This document shows positions 50,901 through 59,769 of a stretch of 64,000 bases of DNA, piece by piece. Every line of letters begins with the position of its first letter. Positions within the stretch are counted from its first letter, which is position 1. The DNA is from Arsenicibacter rosenii (GTDB lineage: Bacteria > Bacteroidota > Bacteroidia > Cytophagales > Spirosomataceae): NCBI RefSeq assembly GCF_001870735.1, contig NZ_MORL01000005.1:17736-81735 (forward strand). The letters run 5' to 3'. The position numbers were made by a program, and so were the translations under genes. The notes below the pieces were generated by a model. The model saw nothing but the letters and a program-made list of their open reading frames with translations. It did not search any database and was not told where the DNA came from.

Positions 50901-53900
50901 ACACACCATTGGTGTTACGGTAGCTGACAGAGAACATACACACACCTGCTGTGGCAACACCGTGGTCAGTACCGTATAGCAGCACGGGCCGTTGTACACC
51001 ACGACGCTATAGCTTTGTCCGGTCGATGAGGCCGGATTTGCTAAGCCGGTAAACGAAGCCGCCGACGCGCTGACCGGCTGACTACCCGTAGCAGTGTAGC
51101 TTGGTACAGAACTGCCTGCCGCTACTAAAAATACCTTATCGCCGTTCTGAATACCCGTTAGCAATATCTCGGCATCGCTGTTAGCGGTAATGTTTGAACA
51201 CGTGGCCTTTACCGTACTGACGCTGGTAACAGCCGTTGTCAGGCAGATAAAGCCGGCATCAATTGTATGGTTTACCGAACCGTCTGTACCGGTTGTAAGA
51301 GAAACAGCAGGCGCTGTTATCCCCGCTACCGTAGCAATTACTGCATCCGAATCGTTTAAATCACTGGCACTCGTTACGCTTGAGTTGGCAGTGGTTAACT
51401 GATATTTACCGTTGTCTTTTGTCAAAATACCACCCGCAAACTGACCGTTAACACCAAAAACAAGGGTATAGGCCGTGTTGGGCTGGATGAGCGTTGTGGA
51501 TGTGGTTCCGGCAACGGTACTGCTTACAGGATTATTATTGAAGTAATATTCACCGGCAGCATTTGTGGTTGTACTGGCAATCAGTGTACTCCCCTGATAC
51601 AAGGCAACGTTGATACCAGCCAGTGCTTTTTCACAGGGATCCTGCACACCATCTTTATTACTATCAACCCAGACACGGTTACCGATCTCGATATATTCCG
51701 GTACGTCGCATCCCAGCTCGATATCGCCTAAACCGGCTGCTTTGCCAAAGAGTCCGGAGTCTATTCGTCCCTGATAAACAGCATATCCGCTGTTTTTTTG
51801 TCCTGTGGTATTGTTTGCATGGATCACACCTCCGATATCAAACGGATTGTAGGAATAGTTTGCAGGCGTATCAAATCCCAGAGGATCCATAGCCGTCACC
51901 AGCACCTCGCCTGAGCCCGGCCGGATAGCCAGTGCCCCTAAAACCGTTTCGGCATGATCGATCAGCGGCGAACTGCCATTATACTGGTAGACAAGGTTTT
52001 CATTATAGAACTCACCAAAACCTGGTCCCTGGTTATTGGCAGGTCCATACCCGACCGCCGGACCAGCCTTGGCAGCGTTTTCCAGAATATATGTCCCATT
52101 AGCATAAAAAGCTCTCAGAATATCTCCGCCAGCCGTATTATTGTAGAACTGCGTTGTATTATTAATATCAGGTGAATAATTCCTGTTACCTCCAATAAAA
52201 CCAGCACGATCGGCAAAGGCCAGAATCATCGCTCCATCAATATCAAATTCAATATCTGACAGGATGGGCATTGGGTACACAAAGGAATAATGATCTGTCC
52301 CCATGGTCCGTAACGCAGCCGTATAGGTGGCCCAGTCATCTGTCCACGGATACCAGCCTGTCCGGTTAATGATACTGCCATTCGCATCCGGAAAACCTTT
52401 AGGATATGTCAGCGGAAAATCAAATACAGTTGTCCAGGCGGTTCCATCCCACTTATATACATATGCCCGCATATCTGATTTATTCTGCGAAACACCGGCA
52501 TCACAAACCGCACCGACAAACACGTCGCCATCTTTCACGGCCAGACCATATGGCCGGTACGTACCACCGGTACAGCCCGGATCAGGAATCGCAAATGACC
52601 GGGTATTGGCAGCAGTCGGTTTGGTAACTCCATCTGCGTTGTAAGCCGTAATATCCACTGAATACAGTTTCTTATCATGCAGACTGACAAACCACAACGT
52701 ATTGCCATCGGCACTGATGTCTAAATCACCGATACCAGCACGGCCAATCTGACTCAGCGTGCCAGGGTCATGAGTCGGCGTTGTTTTGCCGGCATCCAGA
52801 CCACGGGCAACGTTGGACAGAACCGGGTCAGACGGATTATCAATCACCGCTCCCAGTGCTGTTACATTGACAAACTGACTTACTGTGGGAGCGGCAGGAT
52901 TCGTGACATCAAGTATATAAATACCGCCAAGGCCCATCGGCCCCAGACCAGCATGCCGGCGTAGCGTTGCCGACATGAAAATCTTTTTCGTGAATTTGTT
53001 ATAGGCATTGCCCCAAATTGAACCTACTTCCGACGCGTTGGCCAGGTGATTGGGCGGAGTATATCCGGAAGGCAAACCAGGTACGCCACTTGCAGAATAG
53101 GGGAAACTGACAACCGCATCCGAACCAGCTGCGGTTCCGGCCAGTAACGGGTCACCGTTTACAAAGCAGGAAACGTATACCATGGGCGAACTCTGGCAGT
53201 AATTGGCCGGATTTAACACCCCCAAATCAATCGTACAATCAGCCGCATCAACGAATTGTACCGTCGTCCGGCCGTCGGATCCGGCTAATGTTCCCTGACC
53301 AACATACGAGGGCAGATCCGTAAACTCAATCCGTAAGGGATAAGCTGAAGGAGCAATTGATGAAAAGACATACTTACCAAAGGCATCTGTGGTAGTTGTC
53401 CCAACTAAAGCGCCCGAACAATCGTAGGCCTTCACGGTCACATCAGGAACACCGGTTGATTCACCGATGTCTTTCCTGCCATCGGCATTGAAATCATTCC
53501 AGACGGTTCCTCCTGGTTGCCCGGCAACACAAACTGTCGGCTGACAGGCCGCCGGCAACGTAATTCCGCCGCTAACGGCTGAACATCCGGATACGCTTGT
53601 AAAAGAGGCGGCCACTGTCTGCCCGGAGGCCGTCGACGCCAAATCTACGTCAAACGCCACTACTTGCGGCGAAACGATGGTCTGGCTCTGCACACCAACC
53701 TGAAACCCGTAATCTACCTGGATAACACCCGGCGTTATGATTCGGCTCTGGCCCGCATACTGGACGACAATATTTCCGGAGGGCGGGTTTTGCCAGGCTA
53801 CTTCAACGCTTATGGTAGCCTTACTCGCACCATTTACCGGGTAACATCCCGAAACGGTTGGTTTTACAGCAATGGTACAGGATTGCGCATAAACGCGTAT

Positions 53901-53978
53901 ACCTGTAAATACATATAAAAGGCATACGAATATAATAATTCCCGGGGCCTGATAACGTAAACGTTCACATGCAGTCAT
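47982..53978 (-). CDS. Giant secreted repeat adhesin-like protein
   Basis: 1998 residues. A signal peptide (about 1-31, ending VYAQ) is followed by an SdrD-B-like domain (GTVWNDFNADGRKDIGE, about 168-260), a beta-propeller-like region (about 270-760), a second SdrD-B unit (NRVWVDSNKDGVQDPCE, near 790), many short Ig/SprB-like repeats rich in Thr and Ser (about 930-1660), a DUF11 domain (LDKVVSASRAQVGDVISYTV, about 1690-1800) and a C-terminal Cys-rich tail ending CPPAVCIPISVKRIIR. The repeats include two near-identical 441-bp DNA units. It is probably displayed on the surface through type IX secretion, though no standard sorting domain is recognisable. Confidence 0.8.
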   Translation of the reverse strand: MTACERLRYQAPGIIIFVCLLYVFTGIRVYAQSCTIAVKPTVSGCYPVNGASKATISVEVAWQNPPSGNIVVQYAGQSRIITPGVIQVDYGFQVGVQSQTIVSPQVVAFDVDLASTASGQTVAASFTSVSGCSAVSGGITLPAACQPTVCVAGQPGGTVWNDFNADGRKDIGESTGVPDVTVKAYDCSGALVGTTTTDAFGKYVFSSIAPSAYPLRIEFTDLPSYVGQGTLAGSDGRTTVQFVDAADCTIDLGVLNPANYCQSSPMVYVSCFVNGDPLLAGTAAGSDAVVSFPYSASGVPGLPSGYTPPNHLANASEVGSIWGNAYNKFTKKIFMSATLRRHAGLGPMGLGGIYILDVTNPAAPTVSQFVNVTALGAVIDNPSDPVLSNVARGLDAGKTTPTHDPGTLSQIGRAGIGDLDISADGNTLWFVSLHDKKLYSVDITAYNADGVTKPTAANTRSFAIPDPGCTGGTYRPYGLAVKDGDVFVGAVCDAGVSQNKSDMRAYVYKWDGTAWTTVFDFPLTYPKGFPDANGSIINRTGWYPWTDDWATYTAALRTMGTDHYSFVYPMPILSDIEFDIDGAMILAFADRAGFIGGNRNYSPDINNTTQFYNNTAGGDILRAFYANGTYILENAAKAGPAVGYGPANNQGPGFGEFYNENLVYQYNGSSPLIDHAETVLGALAIRPGSGEVLVTAMDPLGFDTPANYSYNPFDIGGVIHANNTTGQKNSGYAVYQGRIDSGLFGKAAGLGDIELGCDVPEYIEIGNRVWVDSNKDGVQDPCEKALAGINVALYQGSTLIASTTTNAAGEYYFNNNPVSSTVAGTTSTTLIQPNTAYTLVFGVNGQFAGGILTKDNGKYQLTTANSSVTSASDLNDSDAVIATVAGITAPAVSLTTGTDGSVNHTIDAGFICLTTAVTSVSTVKATCSNITANSDAEILLTGIQNGDKVFLVAAGSSVPSYTATGSQPVSASAASFTGLANPASSTGQSYSVVVYNGPCCYTVLTTVLPQQVCVCSLSATVTPMVCNSLNNQYSISGTISLTNTPGGTAVITDGTYSETLAIGASATSVAYSLTGLESGTGSHTVVITLAGCSSALATYSAPASCTIAPSLVLTSATICYGSSATLTASSCIGTVTWSNGTTGNSLTTPVLTQTTNYTATCTTQTGSTTWAVGVATVMPQPVLSLAASSTNVTVGTPVSLSAIGCGGTVTWSTGENTATISVTPSQTTQTYSATCVTGPGCLTTATITVNTQPAASLVVVSATVCYSSAAVLTTTGCNNGTVTWSNGTTGNSLTTPVLTQTTNYTATCTTQTGSTTWAVGVATVMPQPVLSLAASATNVTVNTPVSLSAIGCGGTVTWSTGENTATISVTPSQTTQTYSATCLTGPGCLTTATITVNTQPAASLVVVSATVCSGSSATLTASGCANGTVTWSNSTTGNSLTTPVLTQTTAYTATCTPQTGPASSAVGVATVVLPASLTISRTSAASSTAITVSVRGCTNGSLTWSTGAADNGKTSIIVPAAVSSQYSVTCVTTLGCRSTAQVSVGSANTNDLIVADAMVCQGQSVTLTATGCTGSLSWLGNGINGQTTASVVVTPTQTQGYTAICTTGANSVEVAAQVTVVAVPGVTLTTGSLTVASGSVVSLTASGCTSGQLQWSIAGASGSVASATASQGTNVYSVSCVVTPTCSDVKSVTVTGISGAPILNLDKVVSASRAQVGDVISYTVMISNTGNAAGYSILVNDVLSSGLTILPASVSTNAGTYSVFSNQWSVGQLNGGTVATLTYSVSITADGVLYNTASMPGDTANVCTSVPIRVCKDSGYQIRLNAPAGYSLYQWYFKPVSGVETKVYEGALGSYTATQAGEYRLVVNAQAACPDQSCCPIIIEEQEVTSFTVVPTAPTCAASQANADGQLRVTGLGATPGMYQYAVSEGTSFTVATPTLTAVPPNGVVATGLSGNKSYTVRIYDALGCYRDQTVLLPDTCQCPPAVCIPISVKRIIR
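49681..50562 (-). repeat. Two tandem 441-bp repeats in adhesin gene
   Basis: The landmark ttcgaccacgttactgt recurs at 49681, 50122 and 50563, an exact spacing of 441 bp (147 codons). Each unit codes two related Ig-like modules, including TVTWSNGTTGNSLTTPVLTQ and GGTVTWSTGENTATISVTPS. Near-identity of the units suggests recent duplication or conversion. Confidence 0.85.
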
Positions 53979-54196
53979 GAGTTCTTTTGATCAGTATTCA
54001 ATAAGCAAGTATATCTCATATGTTGCATATCAAATACCGAGCCAGACTCATTCACTCTATGGCCTATTTAAGAATCAGATTATGGGTAATGCAGCCTGTC
54101 AGCCAGAACACAAAACGATAGCGGATAAAAAGAAAAACGACTACATGTTTCTCAGCAGCATGAATAATCCTGCCAACAAATTCAGCCAAAACAGGA

Positions 54197-55303
54197 CTAG
54201 ACCCAAAGCCCGTGGCCGTCTGTATATTGGTGAAGTATGTCGCTGATCTGCGACGCAGAGTGAGTAAGGAAGTTGTTATCGGCCAGTTGCCCGAGCTTGT
54301 TACGATCAGTACCCGACAGATCGCCGTCAATGACAAATCCGAAAATGACGAGCCGCTCCAGCCCGCAACGTACCTCTTTGGGCAGCAAAGCCATCTCCTG
54401 AAGCAATGAATGATTGGTGACGGTGTTTTCCAGTTTGAACCGGTGCAGAATAGTTTCTGTCAGTAACAGGTTCGCGTAGCTGTACTGCCGGGTAAGCGTT
54501 TCGCTGTAGGCCAGTACTTCAACAATCAACCGGCGGAAATCAGTGTGTTGCGCCCACTGCATGTATAACTCATCCACAAACTCACGAATGGTCAACGGAG
54601 CCATCACCCGGACTTTGGTTTCGTGAATGATCTGACGGGAGGCCCGGCTCAGCCAGAACGCCGGGATGGCGGCCCCTGCCACAAAAAGGACCTGTTCCTG
54701 AACGGCGAACGGTATTGATAAACGAACAAGTCCATATGTTGCCAGCAGACACAGCGCCGCCCAGCCCATGTTCACCGTAATGTATAATGTCATGCCCCAG
54801 CGGGGTATGTTAAGGTACGGTTTAAGACCAAACCGGAAGAAACCGGTCATACCCCGTAAACGGGTCGTTGCTTCCAGTGTCCGGAGATGCTGTTCATATT
54901 GTGCATCGTAAGCCCGCGGAAACATACACGTATCCATTATTTTCCGGACAGCCCAGCTGTTAACTCCTGCCACCAGCTGTATCAGCACATAAGCCAGCAG
55001 AATAGCGTATAAGACTGATACCATAGGTAAACTGACAACAGCATTCAGCACTGTAAACTCGACCACGGCAAAAAACGAAGGAAATGCCTGATGCGGCATA
55101 TACCAGCCCAGCATACAGCAAAAACTGAAAAGAGAAGCCATCACCGTGGTCTGGATCGTCACCAGACGGATCAGCCGGCTTTCGGTATCATTCAGTACAT
55201 AAGGCTCATCAGCCGGATGGGCAACTTCCAGCAGCTGGCGCAAATAGCGCACAGACGCATGATCAAAGGGATCGGTGGTATTATCAGGTGGAAAACCAGA
55301 CAT
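54197..55303 (-). CDS. Uncharacterised membrane protein
   Basis: 368 residues, not confidently recognised. Four hydrophobic segments are seen (about 52-72, 80-118, 175-195 and 205-222), with a soluble C-terminal half that is helical and acidic (LLLTETILHRFKLENTV, LLPKEVRCGLERLVIFGFVIDGDL). There is no signal peptide or lipobox. It lies between the adhesin gene (same strand, 218 bp away) and ilvE (divergent). A LETM1-like or LBF_2804-like helical protein is possible, but the evidence is weak. Confidence 0.6.
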   Translation of the reverse strand: MSGFPPDNTTDPFDHASVRYLRQLLEVAHPADEPYVLNDTESRLIRLVTIQTTVMASLFSFCCMLGWYMPHQAFPSFFAVVEFTVLNAVVSLPMVSVLYAILLAYVLIQLVAGVNSWAVRKIMDTCMFPRAYDAQYEQHLRTLEATTRLRGMTGFFRFGLKPYLNIPRWGMTLYITVNMGWAALCLLATYGLVRLSIPFAVQEQVLFVAGAAIPAFWLSRASRQIIHETKVRVMAPLTIREFVDELYMQWAQHTDFRRLIVEVLAYSETLTRQYSYANLLLTETILHRFKLENTVTNHSLLQEMALLPKEVRCGLERLVIFGFVIDGDLSGTDRNKLGQLADNNFLTHSASQISDILHQYTDGHGLWV

Positions 55304-55393
55304 AATTCATTAGCATAACGTACCCTACCTAACTAGCAAAAGGAGCATTTGGTTAAAAGTTTGGTATAGTTTTGGTTTTTATCATAAATAAAC

Positions 55394-55422
55394 TTGTTAT
55401 CCAATCACTTTTCTTACCTTTG
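55394..55422 (+). promoter_or_regulatory. Bacteroidota promoter (-33/-7) of ilvE
   Basis: TTG at 55394-55396 and tacctttg at 55415-55422 (exact TAnnTTTG) with an 18-base spacer, 38 bases before the ilvE ATG. This is the most complete promoter of this type in the window. Confidence 0.65.
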
Positions 55423-55460
55423 CCTTTATCACTTACAAAAGTGACAAAACAATTATTAGC

Positions 55461-56531
55461 ATGACAACGGACTTATTGCAGATCGAGTTGCGGAAGGCCG
55501 AACGCTCCCGCATTCAGGAGGTTGACTTCAACAACCTACCCTTCGGCAAGCACTTCTCAGACCACATGTTTGTGGCGGATTTTGTCGATGGCCAATGGCA
55601 GAATCAACAAATCGTTCCATTCGATAATTTCACCCTTAGCCCTGCCCTATCGTCGCTACACTACGGCCAGGCCATTTTTGAAGGCATGAAAGCCTTTAAG
55701 AACGAAGCCGGAGAAGTGCTCATGTTCCGTCCGTTGGATAACGTCAAACGGATGAACGAGTCAGCGCACCGTATGTGCATGGCAACGCTTCCGGAAGATG
55801 TGTTTATGGGTGGTCTGGAGGCGTTGCTACGCGTAGACGCCGACTGGGTTCCGTCGACGCCGGGCAGCTCGCTGTATATTCGTCCGTATATGTTTGCGAC
55901 CGACACCTACCTGGGTGTGGCACCGTCAAAAACATACCGGTTCTGCATTTTCACCTGTCCGGTTGGTCAGTATTACAGTAATCCGCCGAAGCTGAAAGTG
56001 GAAACCGATTATATCCGTTCGGCCCCGGGTGGTACGGGTTTTGCGAAATGCGCAGGCAATTACGCCGGCTCGCTTTATCCGACTTTACTCGCTCAGCAGC
56101 AAGGTTATGATCAGCTGATCTGGACAGACGCTGTCGAACACAAATACATCGAAGAGTCGGGCACCATGAACATTATGTTCGTTATTGATGGTAAGCTCGT
56201 AACACCTGCTCTCTCCGACTCCATTCTGCGCGGTATTACGCGGGATACGCTGATCAAGATCGCCAAAACGATGGGTATTGAGGTAGAAGAACGGAAAGTA
56301 TCTATTGCCGAAGTCGTAGAAGGGATCGGAAACGGCCGTCTGACCGAAGCATTCGGTGCCGGTACGGCTGTCGTGGTATCGCCGTACTCACTCATCGGTT
56401 TTAACGGTCAGGACTATATGCTGCCCGAACATGCACCGTCGGATTCCATTGCCCTGAAACTGAAAGAGCAACTGGATGCGATTCGTACCGGTAAGGCAGA
56501 CGACTCATTCGGCTGGGTTTACAAAGTATAA
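55461..56531 (+). CDS. ilvE: Branched-chain amino acid aminotransferase
   Basis: A 356-residue fold-type IV PLP enzyme that transaminates leucine, isoleucine and valine. It has ALSSLHYGQAIFEGMKAFKN, RPYMFATDTYLGVAP, and the active-site Lys in GGTGFAKCAGNYAGSL; IEESGTMNIMFVIDG and LSDSILRGITRDTL bind the cofactor phosphate. Length and motifs follow the eukaryotic/BCAT-like subgroup common in Bacteroidota. It has its own promoter and a strong terminator, so it is monocistronic. Confidence 0.95.
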   Translation: MTTDLLQIELRKAERSRIQEVDFNNLPFGKHFSDHMFVADFVDGQWQNQQIVPFDNFTLSPALSSLHYGQAIFEGMKAFKNEAGEVLMFRPLDNVKRMNESAHRMCMATLPEDVFMGGLEALLRVDADWVPSTPGSSLYIRPYMFATDTYLGVAPSKTYRFCIFTCPVGQYYSNPPKLKVETDYIRSAPGGTGFAKCAGNYAGSLYPTLLAQQQGYDQLIWTDAVEHKYIEESGTMNIMFVIDGKLVTPALSDSILRGITRDTLIKIAKTMGIEVEERKVSIAEVVEGIGNGRLTEAFGAGTAVVVSPYSLIGFNGQDYMLPEHAPSDSIALKLKEQLDAIRTGKADDSFGWVYKV

Positions 56532-56548
56532 GCCAATGACATAAAGCA

Positions 56549-56583
56549 GAAAAAGCGCCGCCCGGTTAAGGCGGCGCTTTTTC
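56549..56583. terminator. Bidirectional rho-independent terminator
   Basis: gaaaaagcgccgcc (56549-56562) and ggcggcgctttttc (56570-56583), loop cggttaa, with A- and T-rich tails on either strand. It serves the convergent ilvE and lipoprotein genes. Confidence 0.9.
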
Positions 56584-56587
56584 ATTT

Positions 56588-57160
56588 TCAGGCGTTTGTT
56601 TTTGGTTTCGGTGTCTCGCCAATTCTGATTTTGAGGCCAAAATCCTTACCGGTTGATACGTCTTTCAGCTTTATTTTTTCCTGCTTCGGGGTAGTCCAGA
56701 CCGTCATTCCGTCTTCCGTTGCCGGTTTGCCATACCGTGCCGTAAAATAACCGGTCAGGTCACTGCTGTAGGCTTTTACCGACTGCGCCGTATTCAGGTA
56801 CAGATCAACGACAATGCCTGACACCAGTGGCTGGCCCTTGTGGTAGTACAGCACATCCATCGATTCCAGGTTCGGGAATTCGACCGAATAGCCAACGTGG
56901 TCCGGCTCGGTTTCAAACAACTCAGCCTTTTCGATCTTCTGAACCCGGGCCAGTGAGTCGCCCAGTGAAATGCCCCGCCAATGGCCTTCAGTGGTTACCC
57001 CCAGGCTATCAAGCCGCCCGGAGACCGTCACTTCGGCAGCGGGTTCGGCGGTGGCGGTGGAGTCGGCAACCTGCGTTGATTCCTTTTTTGATTGACAGCT
57101 TATCAATACGCTGCCGCCTGCCAACACAGCAAGGCTAAGGCAAAGTAGGTATCGTTTCAT
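56588..57160 (-). CDS. Uncharacterised lipoprotein
   Basis: 190 residues from ATG 57160: signal peptide MKRYLLCLSLAVLAGGSVLISC with the lipobox Cys at 22, a Thr/Ala-rich linker, then a compact domain with GHWRGISLGDSLARVQKIEKA, PNLESMDVLYYHK and VWTTPKQEKIKLKDVS. I do not recognise the family. An in-frame ATG at 57235 would place the signal peptide internally, and a TAnnTTTG box at 57181-57188 lies between the two, so 57160 is right. Confidence 0.75.
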   Translation of the reverse strand: MKRYLLCLSLAVLAGGSVLISCQSKKESTQVADSTATAEPAAEVTVSGRLDSLGVTTEGHWRGISLGDSLARVQKIEKAELFETEPDHVGYSVEFPNLESMDVLYYHKGQPLVSGIVVDLYLNTAQSVKAYSSDLTGYFTARYGKPATEDGMTVWTTPKQEKIKLKDVSTGKDFGLKIRIGETPKPKTNA

Positions 57161-57180
57161 CTGTTTACGTCCGTTTTCTG

Positions 57181-57188
57181 CAAAAGTA
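57181..57188 (-). promoter_or_regulatory. Bacteroidota -7 box for the lipoprotein gene
   Basis: Plus-strand caaaagta is tacttttg on the minus strand, an exact TAnnTTTG, 20 bases before the start at 57160. It rules out the longer start at 57235. Confidence 0.55.
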
Positions 57189-57331
57189 GCAGGTTTCCAC
57201 GGGAGGCAGGGGCATCTCCGGAAGTTTATGAACACCGCGACGCAAAATCGTCAGGACAGACGATGTAAAATCGCGGCTTATGGGCTATTTTCGTCTCTGT
57301 TTTACGGCTCATTTTGCTTAACTGATCATAC

Positions 57332-59008
57332 ATGTTTTCCTTAAAAAAGGCTCATCAACAGCTGGGTGCCTTATTGGCCACAGTCTTTTTAACCGGTACT
57401 ACACCCCTGTCTGCGCAGGACCTTACCATTCCCGCCGAAGCCAAAACGGCAGCGGCGGCCGTGCGCCCGGAAGCGATCCGCGCCCACATGACGTTTATCG
57501 CCGATGATGTCATGGAAGGTCGTAAACCAGGCACGCGTGGCTATACACTGATCGCCAATTACGTTAAAGCTCAGTTTGAAGCGCTTGGTCTGAAACCGGC
57601 CGGGGAGAACAATACCTACCTGCAAAAAGTCCCCCTGCGGCAGTGGCAGGTTGATGAACAGAAAAGCAACCTCCAGATACAGACGAAAGCCGGCGAACGG
57701 ACCCTCGTTTACGGCAAAAACTTTATCCTGAGCCCTAATTTCAACCAGCCGTCGGCCGATGTTTCGGCACCGGTGGTTTTCGTCGGTTTTGGCGTAACGG
57801 CTCCCGAACTGGGTTATGACGATTATAAAGGCATCGACGTAAAAGGCAAGATTGTGGCCTACTTCAACGGTGCTCCGACTTCTTTCCCGTCGAACCAGCG
57901 GGCCTACTACTCATCGTCGAAACCGGAAAATGCGGCCGCCCACGGCGCAGTCGGTGTTATTACCTTCAGTCTGCCGAGCGATGTCCGGGCCCGTGTGGAA
58001 TCCGCCGCGCCCCGCGCCCGTCAGGGTGTGTTTAAGTGGATGGACAACCAGGGTAATCCGCAGCGCACATTTCCGCAGCTGATCGGCAGTGCCTCCTTCA
58101 GTGATTCGACCGCCCGCTCGCTGTTTGTCGGTACGTCAAAAAACTTTGAGGAAGCCGTTGCCATTGCCCACCGGAATACGCCGCAGGCCTTCCCCCTCAA
58201 CGCGACCGTCCGGATGCATACTGAAACCCTGAGTCCGCAGACGATTATGGGCTATAACGTAATCGGGCTGTTACCTGGCAGCGATCCGGTCCTGAAAAAT
58301 GAATATGTGGTCTACGTTTGCCACCTCGATCACCTGGGCATCGGCCGGCCGGTCAAAGGTGACTCGATCTATAACGGTGCACATGATAACGCATCGGGGA
58401 TTGCCATTAATCTTGAAGCCGCACGGCTGTTTACGCTGCTCCCGAAAGCCCCGAAGCGGTCAATTCTGTTCGTAGGCGTAACGGGTGAGGAAATGGGCCT
58501 GCTTGGTTCTGACTATTTCGCCAGTAATCCGACCGTGCCCAAAGACAAAATGGTGGCCAACCTGACGCTCGATATGCCGTTCTTTTTCCACCCGCTGCTC
58601 GACATTGTGCCCTATGGAGCGCAACACTCCAGCCTGAACAACGAAGTAACGGCTGCTGCGAAATACCTCGGGATCACCGTTTCACCCGATCCGATGCCTG
58701 AGCAGGTCGTCTTTATGCGGAGTGACCATTTCAGCTTTGTCCGGCAGGGCATTCCGGCCTTATTTGTCAAAAGCGGCTCGCAGACCGGCAATCCACAGCT
58801 GGATGGCCTGAAGCTGAATCTCGACTGGCGGGCTACGATCTATCACTCGCCGCAGGACGACATGAACCAGCCGTTTGACTTTTCGGCCGCTGCCCGGCAC
58901 GTACAGCTTCAGTTCCTGATTGGCTACCTGACCAGTCAGTCGCCGACCCGCCCGGTTTGGAATAAAGATGACTTTTTCGGCACTAAATTCGGTACCGCAC
59001 GGCAGTAA
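57332..59008 (+). CDS. M28-family metallopeptidase with PA domain
   Basis: 558 residues. Signal peptide (cleaved near LSAQ, residue 29), an N-terminal cap, a protease-associated insert (about 140-270) and an M28 zinc aminopeptidase core. Zinc ligands are seen in VCHLDHLGIG (His, Asp side), NGAHDNASGIA (Asp), GVTGEEMGLLGS (Glu-Glu pair with catalytic Glu) and the final His in MRSDHFSFVRQGIPALFV. It is exported to the periplasm or beyond and should trim peptides. A hairpin follows at 59038. Confidence 0.88.
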   Translation: MFSLKKAHQQLGALLATVFLTGTTPLSAQDLTIPAEAKTAAAAVRPEAIRAHMTFIADDVMEGRKPGTRGYTLIANYVKAQFEALGLKPAGENNTYLQKVPLRQWQVDEQKSNLQIQTKAGERTLVYGKNFILSPNFNQPSADVSAPVVFVGFGVTAPELGYDDYKGIDVKGKIVAYFNGAPTSFPSNQRAYYSSSKPENAAAHGAVGVITFSLPSDVRARVESAAPRARQGVFKWMDNQGNPQRTFPQLIGSASFSDSTARSLFVGTSKNFEEAVAIAHRNTPQAFPLNATVRMHTETLSPQTIMGYNVIGLLPGSDPVLKNEYVVYVCHLDHLGIGRPVKGDSIYNGAHDNASGIAINLEAARLFTLLPKAPKRSILFVGVTGEEMGLLGSDYFASNPTVPKDKMVANLTLDMPFFFHPLLDIVPYGAQHSSLNNEVTAAAKYLGITVSPDPMPEQVVFMRSDHFSFVRQGIPALFVKSGSQTGNPQLDGLKLNLDWRATIYHSPQDDMNQPFDFSAAARHVQLQFLIGYLTSQSPTRPVWNKDDFFGTKFGTARQ

Positions 59009-59037
59009 GTTATGTAGCGTGGCATATATTCCGCGAC

Positions 59038-59079
59038 GTAAACGTGTGCAATAGGCGAAAGCCTGTTTTACACGTTTAC
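59038..59079. terminator. Hairpin after peptidase gene
   Basis: gtaaacgtgt (59038-59047) pairs with acacgtttac (59070-59079); an inner aggc-gaaa-gcct tetraloop hairpin sits between. It separates the peptidase gene from the next promoter. Confidence 0.6.
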
Positions 59080-59088
59080 CCAAAGCGT

Positions 59089-59096
59089 TATTTTTG
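59089..59096 (+). promoter_or_regulatory. Bacteroidota -7 box before Uma2 gene
   Basis: tatttttg fits TAnnTTTG, 23 bases before the ATG at 59120. Confidence 0.45.
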
Positions 59097-59119
59097 ATAA
59101 ACATTAAACCCCATCCATC

Positions 59120-59692
59120 ATGGCGACGCAGACGCTTACATCACTGGCCGATTATTTCAGCTTACTCCACCAATCAGGCACAAAGCTGGAATACAACGCA
59201 GGCGAAATTGTAGCTATGGCCGGCGCACAACCCGCTCATAATATTATCATCAGCAATGTTACCTACCGGCTAATGGATTGTCTGATGCAAAAAGGCTGCG
59301 TCTTATTCAACAGTGATCAACTCATTAAAATTGAAGATTGTGACAAATACACGTTCCCTGATCTGGTCATTGTATGCGGAAAACCTGTTTATGAAAAAAA
59401 CGCATACGGTCTTAATGCACTGCTTAACCCTGAGATAATTGTCGAAGTACTTTCCGAATCAACGGCTTCCTATGACCGTACAGAAAAATTTGACTGCTAC
59501 CGTACCCTTCCGTCTTTCCGCGAGTATATCCTGATTTCCTCAGATAAAAAGCGGGTTGACGTCCACAAAAAGCTCAATGAATCCGAGTGGCTGACACATA
59601 TTTATACAGGCAAAGAAGAATATGTTGCCATCGACGATTGTGCAATCCTGCTGGAGAACCTGTACTATGCCGTTGATTTTCCGACTCCATAG
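59120..59692 (+). CDS. Uma2/DUF820-family nuclease-fold protein
   Basis: 190 residues of the Uma2 group, which has a PD-(D/E)xK nuclease fold. KLEYNAGEIVAMAGAQPAHN is the typical start, YTFPDLVIVCG gives the catalytic Asp and NPEIIVEVLSEST the Glu, followed by DRTEKFDCYRTLPSFREYILIS with the conserved Lys. These proteins are abundant in Cyanobacteria and some Bacteroidota and their role is unsettled. Base composition is lower in GC than its neighbours, hinting at transfer. No partner gene of a defence system is adjacent. Confidence 0.85.
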   Translation: MATQTLTSLADYFSLLHQSGTKLEYNAGEIVAMAGAQPAHNIIISNVTYRLMDCLMQKGCVLFNSDQLIKIEDCDKYTFPDLVIVCGKPVYEKNAYGLNALLNPEIIVEVLSESTASYDRTEKFDCYRTLPSFREYILISSDKKRVDVHKKLNESEWLTHIYTGKEEYVAIDDCAILLENLYYAVDFPTP

Positions 59693-59769
59693 ATTTCGAA
59701 CTGCTGACCAATAACTGACTATTCTTCTTTTACCGACGGCGCGGAGTCCTGTTCCGCGCTACCGATACA

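Noticed and set aside
56588..57235. Long form of the lipoprotein starting at 57235
   Set aside because: It buries the signal peptide 25 residues inside and starts upstream of the only plausible -7 box (57181-57188).
59120..59692. Uma2 gene as part of a defence island
   Set aside because: It stands alone between a peptidase and an aminotransferase; no restriction, toxin or phage-defence partner is present.
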